In this document: one piece after another, positions 41,484 to 50,154 of the stretch | How the letters are laid out: every line of letters starts with the position of its first letter | Numbering within the stretch: the stretch's first letter is position 1 | Source: Pseudomonas marincola | Lineage (GTDB): Bacteria > Pseudomonadota > Gammaproteobacteria > Pseudomonadales > Pseudomonadaceae | Direction of reading: 5' to 3' | Assembly: GCF_900116605.1 (NCBI RefSeq) | Contig: NZ_FPBC01000013.1 | Span: 62,001-126,000, forward strand | Length of the DNA stretch: 64,000 nt | Position numbers and translations under genes: made by a program | The notes under the pieces: model-generated | Seen by the model: only the letters and a program-made list of their open reading frames with translations | Told to the model about the DNA's origin: nothing | The model's database searches: none

Positions 41484-42812
41484 TCAGTTGAGCAGAGATC
41501 CACGAAGTGAGTAGGGCTGAGCACTGTCAATCATGACGTCGACGAATTGGCCGATCAGGCCCGGATTATCGCAGCGGAAGTTGACCACCCGATTGCTCTC
41601 GGTGCGGCCCTGCAACATGCCCGGGTCTTTGCGCGAGTAGTCGCTGACCAGAATGCGTTGCACGCTGCCAACCATGCGCCGGCTGTTTTCCGAGCCGATC
41701 TGGCTGATGCGGTCCTGCAGGATTTTCAGGCGCTGCTTTTTCAGCTCTTCGGGCGTGTCGTCGGCCAGATCCGCAGCCGGCGTGCCGGGGCGGGCGCTGT
41801 AAACGAACGAGAAGGAGAAGTCGAAGCGCACGTCTTCAATCAGCTTCATAGTCTGTTCGAAGTCTTTTTCGGTTTCGCCGGGGAAGCCGATAATGAAGTC
41901 GGAACTGATCAGAATATCCGGCACCACGGCCTTCAATTTACGGATGCGCGACTTGTACTCAAGCGCGGTGTGGTTGCGCTTCATCGCCGCCAGAATCCGG
42001 TCGGAACCGGACTGCACCGGTAAATGCAGGTACTTCACCAACTCTGGAATATCCGCATGCGCTTGAATCAGCGCATCGGAGAACTCCAGCGGGTGCGAGG
42101 TCATGTAGCGAATCCGGTCGATCCCGTCGATTGCCGCGACGGCATACAGCAGTTCGGCAAAGTCGGCGATCTGGCCATTGCTGGTCTCGCCGCGATAACC
42201 GTTAACGTTCTGGCCGAGCAGGGTGACTTCGCGCACGCCGTTTTCAGCCAGATGAACGATTTCCGATAGCACGTCGCGTAGCGGGCGGCTGACTTCTTCA
42301 CCACGGGTATAAGGTACAACGCAGAATGTGCAGTACTTGCTGCATCCTTCCATGACCGAGACATAAGCGGTCGGGCCGTCGATGCGCGGCTCTGGCAAAC
42401 GGTCGAATTTCTCGATTTCCGGGAATGAGATATCCACTTGCGGCAATTTGGTGGTGCGCGCAGCGTTAATCATTTCGGGCAAACGGTGCAGGGTTTGCGG
42501 GCCGAACACTACGTCTACATAGGGCGCGCGGTCACGAATGGCCTCGCCTTCCTGACTGGCCACGCAGCCGCCAACACCGATTACCAGATCGGGGTTTTCC
42601 AGTTTCAGTTCACGCCAGCGGCCGAGCTGGGAGTAAACCTTGTCCTGGGCCCGCTCGCGGATGGAGCAGGTGTTGAGCAGGATCACGTCCGCATCTTCAG
42701 GACGTTTCGTGACTTCCAGGGCTTGATGTTCGCCCAGCAGGTCGATCATGCGCGAGCTGTCGTACTCGTTCATCTGGCAACCGTGGGTTTCGATATAAAG
42801 CTTCTTGGTCAT
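41484..42812 (-). CDS. miaB: tRNA-2-methylthio-N6-dimethylallyladenosine synthase
   Basis: A 442-aa radical-SAM methylthiotransferase acting on A37 of tRNAs that read UNN codons. The N-terminal cluster Cys are in ETHGCQMNEYDS, LNTCSIRE and VGGCVASQEG; the radical-SAM ligands are in GCSKYCTFCVVPYTRGEE. A TRAM domain ends the protein (VLVSDYSRKDPGMLQGRTESNRVVNF). The start MTKKLYIETHGCQMN is standard. A TATAAT box lies 33 bp upstream. In this phylum it leads the miaB-phoH-ybeY-corC-lnt group. Confidence 0.97.
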   Translation of the reverse strand: MTKKLYIETHGCQMNEYDSSRMIDLLGEHQALEVTKRPEDADVILLNTCSIRERAQDKVYSQLGRWRELKLENPDLVIGVGGCVASQEGEAIRDRAPYVDVVFGPQTLHRLPEMINAARTTKLPQVDISFPEIEKFDRLPEPRIDGPTAYVSVMEGCSKYCTFCVVPYTRGEEVSRPLRDVLSEIVHLAENGVREVTLLGQNVNGYRGETSNGQIADFAELLYAVAAIDGIDRIRYMTSHPLEFSDALIQAHADIPELVKYLHLPVQSGSDRILAAMKRNHTALEYKSRIRKLKAVVPDILISSDFIIGFPGETEKDFEQTMKLIEDVRFDFSFSFVYSARPGTPAADLADDTPEELKKQRLKILQDRISQIGSENSRRMVGSVQRILVSDYSRKDPGMLQGRTESNRVVNFRCDNPGLIGQFVDVMIDSAQPYSLRGSLLN

Positions 42813-42844
42813 GCGGGCTCAAAGAGTGATTCGACGAACCGCAC

Positions 42845-42850
42845 ATTATA
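42845..42850 (-). promoter_or_regulatory. Candidate -10 box of the miaB promoter
   Basis: Perfect TATAAT on the minus strand, 33 bp upstream of the miaB start. The -35 match is poor. Confidence 0.45.
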
Positions 42851-42876
42851 AGGCCCATGGGGTTGTGTTCCTAGCA

Positions 42877-42903
42877 TTGACTGCTCGATGGCTGTGCTAT
42901 GAT
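42877..42903 (+). promoter_or_regulatory. Candidate sigma-70 promoter of the DUF1820 gene
   Basis: TTGACT, a 15-nt spacer, then TATGAT, about 38 bp before the start codon. The spacer is shorter than ideal. It is divergent from the candidate miaB promoter, with the two sharing a 70-bp region. Confidence 0.5.
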
Positions 42904-42940
42904 TTGCGCCCTCCAATTTTCACAGTCTAGACTGCCACTC

Positions 42941-43264
42941 ATGAGCAAGCGCGAGCCTATTTATAAGGTCATTTTCCTCAATCAGGGACAGGTCTTCGAG
43001 ATGTACGCCAAGCAGATCTTTCAGAGTGATCTGTGGGGCTTTCTTGAAGTTGAAGAGTTCATCTTCGGTGAACGCACCCAGGTAGTGGTTGATCCGAGTG
43101 AAGAGAAGCTCAAGGCGCAGTTTGATGGCGTAGTGCGCAGCTTTGTGCCCATGCACTCGATTATCCGCATCGATGAAGTCGAGCGGTTGGGCACGCCGAA
43201 GATCAGCGAAGCCAAGGCGAGCAGTAATGTCATGCCGTTCCCGATGCCGATGCCCGAGAAGTAA
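42941..43264 (+). CDS. DUF1820 family protein
   Basis: A 107-aa protein, start at 42941 (MSKREPIYKVIFLNQGQVFEMYAKQIFQ). It has the hallmarks of the DUF1820 family: GFLEVEEFIFGERTQVVVDPSEEKLKAQF and SFVPMHSIIRIDEVERLG. These proteins are conserved in gammaproteobacteria next to miaB, small and cytosolic, with no known activity. The C-terminal Met/Pro-rich tail is disordered. It is followed by a terminator. Confidence 0.88.
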   Translation: MSKREPIYKVIFLNQGQVFEMYAKQIFQSDLWGFLEVEEFIFGERTQVVVDPSEEKLKAQFDGVVRSFVPMHSIIRIDEVERLGTPKISEAKASSNVMPFPMPMPEK

Positions 43265-43293
43265 CACAGCTTGCTGGTTGGCGTGTAGACAGA

Positions 43294-43321
43294 AAACCCT
43301 GAACGGTCGGTTTCAGGGTTT
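43294..43321. terminator. Hairpin terminator between DUF1820 gene and convergent Sel1 gene
   Basis: AAACCCTGAA with TTCAGGGTTT, a 10-bp stem with a 7-8 nt loop, and extra repeats of CAGGGTT after it. It is a fair bidirectional terminator. Confidence 0.65.
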
Positions 43322-43327
43322 CAGGGT

Positions 43328-43873
43328 TCAAGGCAGAGGCGCGAAGGGTGAACTTCCGGCCTGGTTTTGCAACTCTTGCAGATAATTGCGGAAGATCTGC
43401 CCCAGCACCTGGCTGGCGGTTTCGAGTTCTTTGCGCTGCATTTGCTCAGAGAGCAGGTCGGCGCTGTCCATGGCGTCGTCCGAGCCATTGATCTCGGCCA
43501 TTTTCAGAACGATATAAGCCTGCACGTTATTCGCCGGCACACCTTCACCGCGGTAAAACATCATGCCCAGACGATATTGCGCCTGCGCGTGCCCCTGTAA
43601 CGAGGCCTGCTGGAACCAGTTGAGTGCTTGCGAAAGGTCACGCGGGGTGCGCTTACCGTCATAGAAATACTCGCCCAGTTCGAATTGAGCCTGGCGGTCG
43701 CCGTTCTGCGCTGCTTGACGGCACGCCGTCAGGGCATTTGGCAGGTCTTCAGGCGCCGTATTAAGCGAGCAGCTGCCCGTTGCCGGAATCAGTAAAGAGT
43801 TTCCGTCTGCAGATGCGTATAAAGGCAAAAGCAGCAAGCATCCCAGTACCAGGGTGCGGCCGGAGCATTTCAT
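43328..43873 (-). CDS. Sel1-repeat (TPR-like) secreted protein
   Basis: A 181-aa protein from the ATG at 43873 (MKCSGRTLVLGCLLLLPLYASADG), with GGA 9 nt upstream. The signal peptide ends near YASA, so the product is periplasmic. Two Sel1 repeats follow (AQFELGEYFYDGKRTPRDLSQALNWFQQAS and AQAQYRLGMMFYRGEGVPANNVQAYIVLKMA). Such repeats form protein-binding helical scaffolds. No catalytic domain is visible. Its partner is unknown; it converges on the DUF1820 gene. Confidence 0.85.
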   Translation of the reverse strand: MKCSGRTLVLGCLLLLPLYASADGNSLLIPATGSCSLNTAPEDLPNALTACRQAAQNGDRQAQFELGEYFYDGKRTPRDLSQALNWFQQASLQGHAQAQYRLGMMFYRGEGVPANNVQAYIVLKMAEINGSDDAMDSADLLSEQMQRKELETASQVLGQIFRNYLQELQNQAGSSPFAPLP

Positions 43874-44012
43874 GAAAATCCAATTACCTCGAGGGTAGGC
43901 GGTAGGCGCAATGCCTGAAAATTGAGCTGTGCAGCACATTATGAAATAAGCGGGGCGGTTGATACAAAGCCTTTGCCATATTTCTGCTCAGCCTACGTGT
44001 CCTTGCCTAGTT

Positions 44013-44624
44013 TTACTCCGGTTTGCGCTGTCCCGGAAGGATTACTAACAATCTCGCCAGCAGCGCAGAGGCCGGTGTCAGCAGTAGCAAGGTCAGATTG
44101 TTAGCGCTGATCAGGCCCGGGTTCAGCCGGTTAGCGGCGCTCAAACCGGCCAGTAACAGCAATCCGGCCGAGGCAACACCTAACAATGCCGGCATTCGGC
44201 GCGGCCACTGTACAGCTCCAGCATAGACAATCAGCAGCAGGCTGATCACGCTGATCAGCAGGCGGTAGTTCTCCAACTGGTGCATTTGCCGGAATAACTC
44301 GAAGAATGCACACAGACCGAGCAGGATACGGCCCCAGTTCGGCCGGCTCCACGTCCAGCTCCGGCTCAGTGCCAGCGCGGCAGCGGCGATCAGCGGCAGC
44401 GCCAGAAACTGCGCCGCCTGGCTCAGCCAGAGCAACGCCGACTGCGCGCCGGGCAGCGCAATGCTGGCACCGGCCGCCGCTGTAATGGCAAAGCCGAGCA
44501 GGGCGCAGAACAGTCCCGCCTGATCGGCTTCGGTGTGCAGCTTGCGCGTCAGGCCAATTGCCACCGCGCTGCTGGCACACACCAGCGCCAGTGCAGCGCC
44601 GAGCAGTAGCGAGGTTTCGCCCAT
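44013..44624 (-). CDS. Polytopic membrane protein of unknown function
   Basis: A 203-aa, very hydrophobic protein with about six helices (LLLGAALALVCASSAVAIGL, AGLFCALLGFAITAAAG and others). One charged loop, FFELFRQMHQLENYRLLIS, lies in the middle. The start is just before the hemL stop (single-base contact at 44624), so it is coupled to hemL. It fits the position of PAO1 PA3978, of unknown role. No family motif was recognised. Confidence 0.7.
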   Translation of the reverse strand: MGETSLLLGAALALVCASSAVAIGLTRKLHTEADQAGLFCALLGFAITAAAGASIALPGAQSALLWLSQAAQFLALPLIAAAALALSRSWTWSRPNWGRILLGLCAFFELFRQMHQLENYRLLISVISLLLIVYAGAVQWPRRMPALLGVASAGLLLLAGLSAANRLNPGLISANNLTLLLLTPASALLARLLVILPGQRKPE

Positions 44625-45913
44625 TAGTCGTTCTGCATCTGCGCGAAGGCTTTTTCAGCCGCGTCCAGTGTCAGCTTCAACTCGGCGTCGCCATGGGCGA
44701 TGGAGGTGAAGCCGGCTTCGAAGGCGCTCGGTGCCAGGTACACGCCGCCCTCAAGCATCAGGTGGAAGAAGCGCTTGAAGCGATTGATGTCGCTGCTCAT
44801 GACGTCTTCAAAGCTGATGATGTCTGGCTTGTCGCAGAAGTACAGGCCGAACATGCCGCCCGCCTGAGTCGTGACAAAGTCGATACCGGCAGCTTGTGCG
44901 CGCTCTTTGAGGCCCGCCAGCAGGCGGCTGGTGTAGTCAGTCAGTTCGTCATGGAAGCCAGGACGCTTGATCAGGCGCAGAGTGGTCAGACCTGCGGCCA
45001 TTGCCAGCGGGTTACCCGACAGCGTACCGGCCTGATAGACCGGGCCCAGCGGGGCGATGTGGCTCATGATCTCGCGCTTGCCGCCGAAGCAGCCAACCGG
45101 CATGCCGCCGCCGATGATCTTGCCGAACGTGGTCAGGTCCGGCGTCACGCCGTAATACGCCTGCGCGCCGCCAAGGGATACACGGAAGCCGCTCATGACT
45201 TCGTCAAAAATCAGCACCACGCCGTGCTTGTCGCACTGCTCGCGCAGGCCTTCCAGAAAGCCCGGGGCTGGCGGTACGCAGTTCATGTTGCCGGCAACCG
45301 GCTCAACGATGATGCAGGCGATGTTCTGCCCCGATTTCTCCAGGCACTCTTTAACCGCTTCAATATTGTTGAAGGGCAGCGTCAGGGTGTGTTTGGCGAA
45401 GTCGGCAGGAACGCCGGCAGAGCTTGGCACGCCCTGAGTCAGTGCGCCGGAACCGGCCTTTACCAGCAGGCTGTCGGAGTGGCCGTGGTAACAGCCCTCA
45501 AATTTGACGATTGAGTCGCGGCCGGTAAAGCCACGCGCCAGACGGATAGCGCTCATGGTGGCTTCGGTGCCGGAGTTGACCATGCGCACCATTTCCATGG
45601 ATGGCACCAGCTCGCAGACCAGGTCCGCCATTTCGGTTTCCATGGCGGTCGGCGCGCCAAATGACAAGCCGTGTTCAAGCTGGCTGCGCACCGAGTCAAG
45701 CACTTCCGGGTGGCTGTGGCCAAGGATCATCGGGCCCCAGGAACCGACGTAATCGACATACTGCTTGTCGTCTTCATCGGTAATGTAGGCGCCCAATGCG
45801 CTTTTGAAGAACAGCGGTGTGCCGCCGACGCTTTTGAATGCGCGGACCGGTGAGTTTACGCCGCCAGGAATGTGCTTCTGGGCATTGGCAAACAGGGTTT
45901 CCGAACGGGACAT
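44624..45913 (-). CDS. hemL: Glutamate-1-semialdehyde 2,1-aminomutase
   Basis: A 429-aa PLP enzyme that forms 5-aminolevulinate in the C5 haem pathway. Motifs: SPVRAFKSVGGTP, VGSWGPMILGHSHP, NSGTEATMSAIRLARG, and DEVMSGFRVSLGGAQAYYGVTPDLTTFGKIIGGGMPVG with the PLP Lys in TFGKIIGG. Length is the usual one. It lies in a minus-strand run after thiE with 50 bp between. Confidence 0.97.
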   Translation of the reverse strand: MSRSETLFANAQKHIPGGVNSPVRAFKSVGGTPLFFKSALGAYITDEDDKQYVDYVGSWGPMILGHSHPEVLDSVRSQLEHGLSFGAPTAMETEMADLVCELVPSMEMVRMVNSGTEATMSAIRLARGFTGRDSIVKFEGCYHGHSDSLLVKAGSGALTQGVPSSAGVPADFAKHTLTLPFNNIEAVKECLEKSGQNIACIIVEPVAGNMNCVPPAPGFLEGLREQCDKHGVVLIFDEVMSGFRVSLGGAQAYYGVTPDLTTFGKIIGGGMPVGCFGGKREIMSHIAPLGPVYQAGTLSGNPLAMAAGLTTLRLIKRPGFHDELTDYTSRLLAGLKERAQAAGIDFVTTQAGGMFGLYFCDKPDIISFEDVMSSDINRFKRFFHLMLEGGVYLAPSAFEAGFTSIAHGDAELKLTLDAAEKAFAQMQND

Positions 45914-45963
45914 AATGGCCTCTCAAAAAGTGTGAGCAGGGCGCGGTTGGCGCCCGTAATTAA

Positions 45964-46593
45964 TCAGACAGTGGCAAACAGATCGCTGAAGGCGCGGGCA
46001 CGGGATTCGACCTCATCGCTGCTCTCGGCTGCGAACAGGGCGTGTATCACGGCAATCATGCTGGCGCCGGCGCTAATCAATTGCCCGGCGTTGTCCTGCG
46101 TCACTCCGCCAATGGCGACAATCGGCAGGTGACAGCGCGATTTGGCTTCAGTCAGGGTCTGGATGCTGGCGGCAGGTGCGCCGGGCTTGGTGTTGGAATT
46201 GAAGAACCGGCCAAACGCGACGTAGCTGGCGCCTTCGGTGGCGGCGATTTCCGCCAGTTCGACCTGCGCGTGGCAGGTCACACCGATGATCGCCTTGCGG
46301 CCGAGCAGTGCGCGGGCGGCGGCGAGTGAGCCATCGCCCTGGCCCAAATGCAGGCCGACGTCGAGGCGCGCTGCCAGTTCGGCGTCGTCGTTGATGATCA
46401 GGTTGGCGCCGTAACGCTCACACAGATCACGCAGCTCCTGGGCTTCGCGCAGACGCTTGGCGTCATCGCTGGATTTATCGCGGTACTGCAGCAGTGTCAC
46501 GCCGCCGCGCAGCGCAGCCTCTACATAAGGCAGCATTTTGCCGTCAGCCAGCAGTTGGCTGTCGGTGATTGCGTAGAGTCCCTGCAGTTTCAT
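45964..46593 (-). CDS. thiE: Thiamine-phosphate synthase
   Basis: A 209-aa TIM-barrel enzyme that joins the pyrimidine and thiazole moieties. The start at 46593 (MKLQGLYAITDSQLL) has a strong GGAGGG site; the longer frame to 46671 is unneeded. Motifs are LLQYRDKSSDDAKRL, NLIINDDAELAARLDVGLHLGQGD, GVTCHAQVELAEIAATEGASYVAFGRFFNSNTKP and VAIGGVTQDNAGQLISAGA. It is 13 bp after thiD. Confidence 0.96.
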   Translation of the reverse strand: MKLQGLYAITDSQLLADGKMLPYVEAALRGGVTLLQYRDKSSDDAKRLREAQELRDLCERYGANLIINDDAELAARLDVGLHLGQGDGSLAAARALLGRKAIIGVTCHAQVELAEIAATEGASYVAFGRFFNSNTKPGAPAASIQTLTEAKSRCHLPIVAIGGVTQDNAGQLISAGASMIAVIHALFAAESSDEVESRARAFSDLFATV

Positions 46594-46606
46594 CAGATAC
46601 CCTCCT

Positions 46607-47401
46607 TCAGCTTGCATCCAATGGCAGGCGCCGCGGAATGTATTGGCCATGGCCCGGTTGCTCGGCATCACGCAGCGTACGCCAGGTGTAGTCGAGTGCC
46701 GACTTCACGGCGCTGACCAATTCCTCGCCCAGCGCGATGCGTCCGGCCAATGTGCTGGCCAGCGTGCAGCCCGAACCATGGTAACTGCCGGGCAGGCGCT
46801 GGCAGGTAAAGGTGTGCTGGCTGCCGTCGCGTGAGTACAGGCGATTGTGCACCTCCTTCTCATCACCGTGACCGCCGGTGATCAGCAGGTGCTTGATGAA
46901 GGGCAGAAGTTTTTCAGCGCACTCATCGGCTGTGCCTTCAGGCAGCTCGGCGAGAATACGCGCTTCGGGCAGATTCGGCGTGGCGATCAGGGATGCCGGG
47001 AACAGACGTTCGCGCATGGCGTAGCCGACTTCATCCTTGCCCAGCGCACCGCCGCCGCCCGCACGCAGTACCGGGTCGCAGACCATGGGCACATTGGGCA
47101 GGCTGTTTTTGATTTCGAGGACGGTTTCGACCATCTCCACCGAACCCAGCATGCCCAGCTTAATCGCCTCAACAGGCAGGTCGGCAATCACAGCGTTTGC
47201 TTGCGCCAGAACCCACTCGCGGTCGAGCACGCGGAAGTCAGATACGTTGACGGTATCCTGCACGGTGAGAGCGGTCACGGTAGGCGCGGCGTGACAGCCT
47301 TGGGCGAGCAGGGCTTCAATATCGGCTTGCAGTCCGGCGCCGCCACTGGGGTCATGGCCAGACACGCAAAGCACTACGGGGCGTGAGGTCGGTGTTTTCA
47401 T
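46607..47401 (-). CDS. thiD: Hydroxymethylpyrimidine / phosphomethylpyrimidine kinase
   Basis: A 264-aa ribokinase-like enzyme; the start at 47401 (MKTPTSRPVVLCVSGHDPSGGAGLQADIEA) is preferred to 47419 by family length. Motifs are GHDPSGGAGLQAD, VCDPVLRAGGGGALGKDE, VTGGHGDEKEV and LPGSYHGSGCTLASTLAG. It phosphorylates HMP twice in thiamine synthesis. No TPP riboswitch motif was found in its upstream region, which is shared with ladS. Confidence 0.95.
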   Translation of the reverse strand: MKTPTSRPVVLCVSGHDPSGGAGLQADIEALLAQGCHAAPTVTALTVQDTVNVSDFRVLDREWVLAQANAVIADLPVEAIKLGMLGSVEMVETVLEIKNSLPNVPMVCDPVLRAGGGGALGKDEVGYAMRERLFPASLIATPNLPEARILAELPEGTADECAEKLLPFIKHLLITGGHGDEKEVHNRLYSRDGSQHTFTCQRLPGSYHGSGCTLASTLAGRIALGEELVSAVKSALDYTWRTLRDAEQPGHGQYIPRRLPLDAS

Positions 47402-47641
47402 GGAGCGCGAGCTTATCATTAATCAAACGATTTGCGCCCTTTTAGGCATCAGCAAATTGTTTGGCAGCGGCTGCACAAGGCCGTGGTTTGGCCCTGAAAT
47501 CAAAGCGCAGGCGCGGCAGGCAGCAATGCGCATTTAACTCTCTAAAGGCTGTGCTAGAGTGTCGGGCTTTTGCCGACCTTGGCCAGTTACCGTGCCCCTG
47601 CGCACGGCGATATCACTTTCATTTAGGCTGTGACGGGCTGT

Positions 47642-50026
47642 ATGCGTTTTATCGTGATGCTGTTATTGGCGGTTCTGCCAACATTTGCCAGTGCGGTGGT
47701 CTTTGACGAGACAACCCAATCGTTGACCCTTGGCCCGCAAATTTCGGTATTCGAAGATGTGCGCGGCGAGTTGAAGATCGACGATATCGATTCGCCTGCC
47801 ATGGCCGGAAGTTTTCGAACGCATGATAAAAACGTACTGAATGCGGGGTATTCGCGTTCGGTGTTTTGGCTGCGTATTGATCTGGATTACCAGCCGCAGA
47901 AGGTGGTCAGAGATCGTACCTGGCTATTGGAGCTGGCGTATCCACCGCTCGACCATGTAGACCTGTATGGCCGTGACGAGCAGGGCGGCTACAGCCTGCT
48001 GCAGCGCAGTGGCGATGCCTTGCCGTTCAGCAGTCGGCAGATCAAACAACACAATTACCTCTACGCGCTGCACCTGCCAGCTGGCGAGTCGACCCGTTAC
48101 TACTTGCGGGTCGAGAGTCAGGGCTCGATTCAGGTGCCGTTGACCCTGTGGTCGACCACCGCTTTTATTGAGTCTCAACCTGAGCACATCTATGTGCTGG
48201 GCATCATCTACGGCGTGCTGCTGGTGATGATGATCTACAACCTGTTCATCTTCTTCAGCGTTCGCGACGTCAGCTACCTCTATTACATTCTCTACATCGC
48301 CTCGTTCGGCATGTATCAGGTGTCGGTAAATGGCGCTGGCGTGCAGTACCTGTGGCCCGATAATCCGTGGTGGGCCAACATTTCCACGCCCTTGTTGATC
48401 GGCTCGGCGGTCTTGTTCGGCAGCCAGTTCGCCCGCAGCTTTCTGCAAACCCGGCTGCACAGTCGCTGGGTGGATCGTTGTCTGATGACCATGATGCTGG
48501 CCGGCGCCGGTGTGATGTTCATGGCCCTCACCAACAGCTATGCCTTGTCGTTGCGGTTGGCTACGGGGCTGTCGCTGGTGTTTATCGTGGTGATTTTCGC
48601 CGCCGGTATCATTGCCGGGCTGCGTGGCATGAGGGTTGCGCGTTACTTCATCGTGGCCTGGTCGACATTCCTAATCGGCGGCATGGTCAACACCCTGATG
48701 GTGCTGGGCTTCCTGCCCAACGTGTTCCTGACCATGTACGCGAGCCAGATTGGCTCGGCACTGGAGGTCGCGTTGTTGTCTCTGGCGCTGGCTGACCGCA
48801 TCAACACCTTGAAGGAAGAGCGCGCGCGGATTCTTCAACAGTCGACCTCACAACTGGCTGCGTTGAACAGTCAACTGGCGACCAGTAACCGGCTCAAGGA
48901 TGAGTTTCTGGCGACGGTCACGCATGAATTGCGTACGCCAATGAATGGCGTTATCGGTTCTCTGGAACTGCTGAAAACCCTGGAGTTCGATAACGAGGCT
49001 CAGCAGTATCAGCAAACTGCCGCCGCCTCTGCGCGCGACATGATGCACATGGTCAACGATATTCTGGTGCACACCGAACTCCAGGCCGGCAAGCTGCACC
49101 TGAAAAAACGCGTGTTCAGTCTGCGCGGCCTGCTCAATGAGCTGTACCAACTCCATGCCGGCAGGGCCAGTGAGAAGAATTTGCAGTTCAAGCTCGACGT
49201 GGATGAAACGCTGCTCGACACCCTTGAAGGGGACGCCGACAAACTCAAGCGTGCGCTCACCTACCTGCTCGACAATGCCATCAAATTCACTGCCACAGGC
49301 TCGGTCTGCTTATCAGTCGTGCGTGGCGTAGCACCGGCCAACAACGAGTCGGTGCAAGCGTTGAGTTTTCGCGTGATCGACACCGGCGCCGGCATTGAAG
49401 TAGACACGCCGGGGCAGGTGTTTCAGTCGTTTTGGCAGCAGGACGGCTCGCTCACCCGGCAATACGGCGGACTGGGCATCGGCTTGTCGATTTGCCAGCA
49501 ACTGGCCGATTTGCTCAAGGGCCATCTCAGTTATCAACCGCAGGCCGAGCGCGGCAGCTGCTTCACGCTGGACGTGCTGATGGATTTGCCGGCGGCAGAA
49601 AATGCTTCGCCGCATGCACGGCAAACATTACCGTCGATTCGCGAGCCGCAGCACTGCAAAGTCTTAGTGGTTGAGGATGATCCGATCAACCAGTTGGTCA
49701 TTCGCGGCATGCTGCTCAAATTGGGCTATCAGGTGCTTACTGCCGGCAGCGGCGCCGAAGCGCTGGAGGTGCTGCGTCGCGAGCGCATCGATGGGGTCTT
49801 ACTCGACTGTCAGATGCCGGGTATGGATGGCTTTGCCGTTTGCCGGGCGTTGCGTCAAATGCCCGCGTGCCAAGAGCTGCCTGTGCTGGCCGTGACGGCG
49901 CACAGTCAGGCGGGCGACCGTGATCGCTGTCTGGCCGCCGGCATGAGTGACTATTTGGCCAAGCCGCTTAACTTCGAGCAATTGCGCCAGCTTTTGCAGG
50001 CCTGGCTGTTGACCCGCCCCTACTAG
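47642..50026 (+). CDS. ladS: LadS-like hybrid sensor histidine kinase
   Basis: A 794-aa protein (ATG at 47642; a GTG at 47630 is also in frame). Order: signal peptide MRFIVMLLLAVLPTFASA, a periplasmic 7TMR-DISMED2 sensor (about 40-165), seven membrane helices (about 180-390), a short coiled coil, HisKA with His428 in THELRTPMNG, and HATPase (LTYLLDNAIKFT, GAGIEV, GGLGIGLSI). One REC domain ends the protein (KVLVVEDDPINQ, phospho-acceptor Asp722 in LLDCQMPGMDG). This architecture and length equal P. aeruginosa LadS, a calcium-responsive kinase that acts through GacS/GacA to raise RsmY/RsmZ and promote biofilm growth. Position beside thiD and the tetR-aidB-like pair is the same as recalled for PA3974. 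The function here is inferred. Confidence 0.9.
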   Translation: MRFIVMLLLAVLPTFASAVVFDETTQSLTLGPQISVFEDVRGELKIDDIDSPAMAGSFRTHDKNVLNAGYSRSVFWLRIDLDYQPQKVVRDRTWLLELAYPPLDHVDLYGRDEQGGYSLLQRSGDALPFSSRQIKQHNYLYALHLPAGESTRYYLRVESQGSIQVPLTLWSTTAFIESQPEHIYVLGIIYGVLLVMMIYNLFIFFSVRDVSYLYYILYIASFGMYQVSVNGAGVQYLWPDNPWWANISTPLLIGSAVLFGSQFARSFLQTRLHSRWVDRCLMTMMLAGAGVMFMALTNSYALSLRLATGLSLVFIVVIFAAGIIAGLRGMRVARYFIVAWSTFLIGGMVNTLMVLGFLPNVFLTMYASQIGSALEVALLSLALADRINTLKEERARILQQSTSQLAALNSQLATSNRLKDEFLATVTHELRTPMNGVIGSLELLKTLEFDNEAQQYQQTAAASARDMMHMVNDILVHTELQAGKLHLKKRVFSLRGLLNELYQLHAGRASEKNLQFKLDVDETLLDTLEGDADKLKRALTYLLDNAIKFTATGSVCLSVVRGVAPANNESVQALSFRVIDTGAGIEVDTPGQVFQSFWQQDGSLTRQYGGLGIGLSICQQLADLLKGHLSYQPQAERGSCFTLDVLMDLPAAENASPHARQTLPSIREPQHCKVLVVEDDPINQLVIRGMLLKLGYQVLTAGSGAEALEVLRRERIDGVLLDCQMPGMDGFAVCRALRQMPACQELPVLAVTAHSQAGDRDRCLAAGMSDYLAKPLNFEQLRQLLQAWLLTRPY

Positions 50027-50107
50027 CGCAGCGTCACATTGCGCATTATCGCGCGCAGTTTGCGGCGCAGATGATGGGTCTTTTGGCGTAAATGCCGCTA
50101 TCTCATT

Positions 50108-50154
50108 AATCTGAATCCTGATTCACTGACATTAAGTGAATCAGGATTCAGATT
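50108..50154. promoter_or_regulatory. Double palindromic operator over the tetR start
   Basis: A near-perfect inverted repeat (20-bp arms at 50108-50127 and 50135-50154, 7-bp loop) ends directly at the tetR ATG. Each arm contains its own 6-2-6 palindrome TGAATC-NN-GATTCA (50112-50125 and 50137-50150), with centres 25 bp apart. The right one covers the Shine-Dalgarno AGGA. It is very likely the binding site of the TetR-family repressor encoded next. Confidence 0.82.

Noticed and set aside
46594..47641. TPP riboswitch upstream of thiD/thiE
   Set aside because: The thi-box core was not found in the thiD upstream region.
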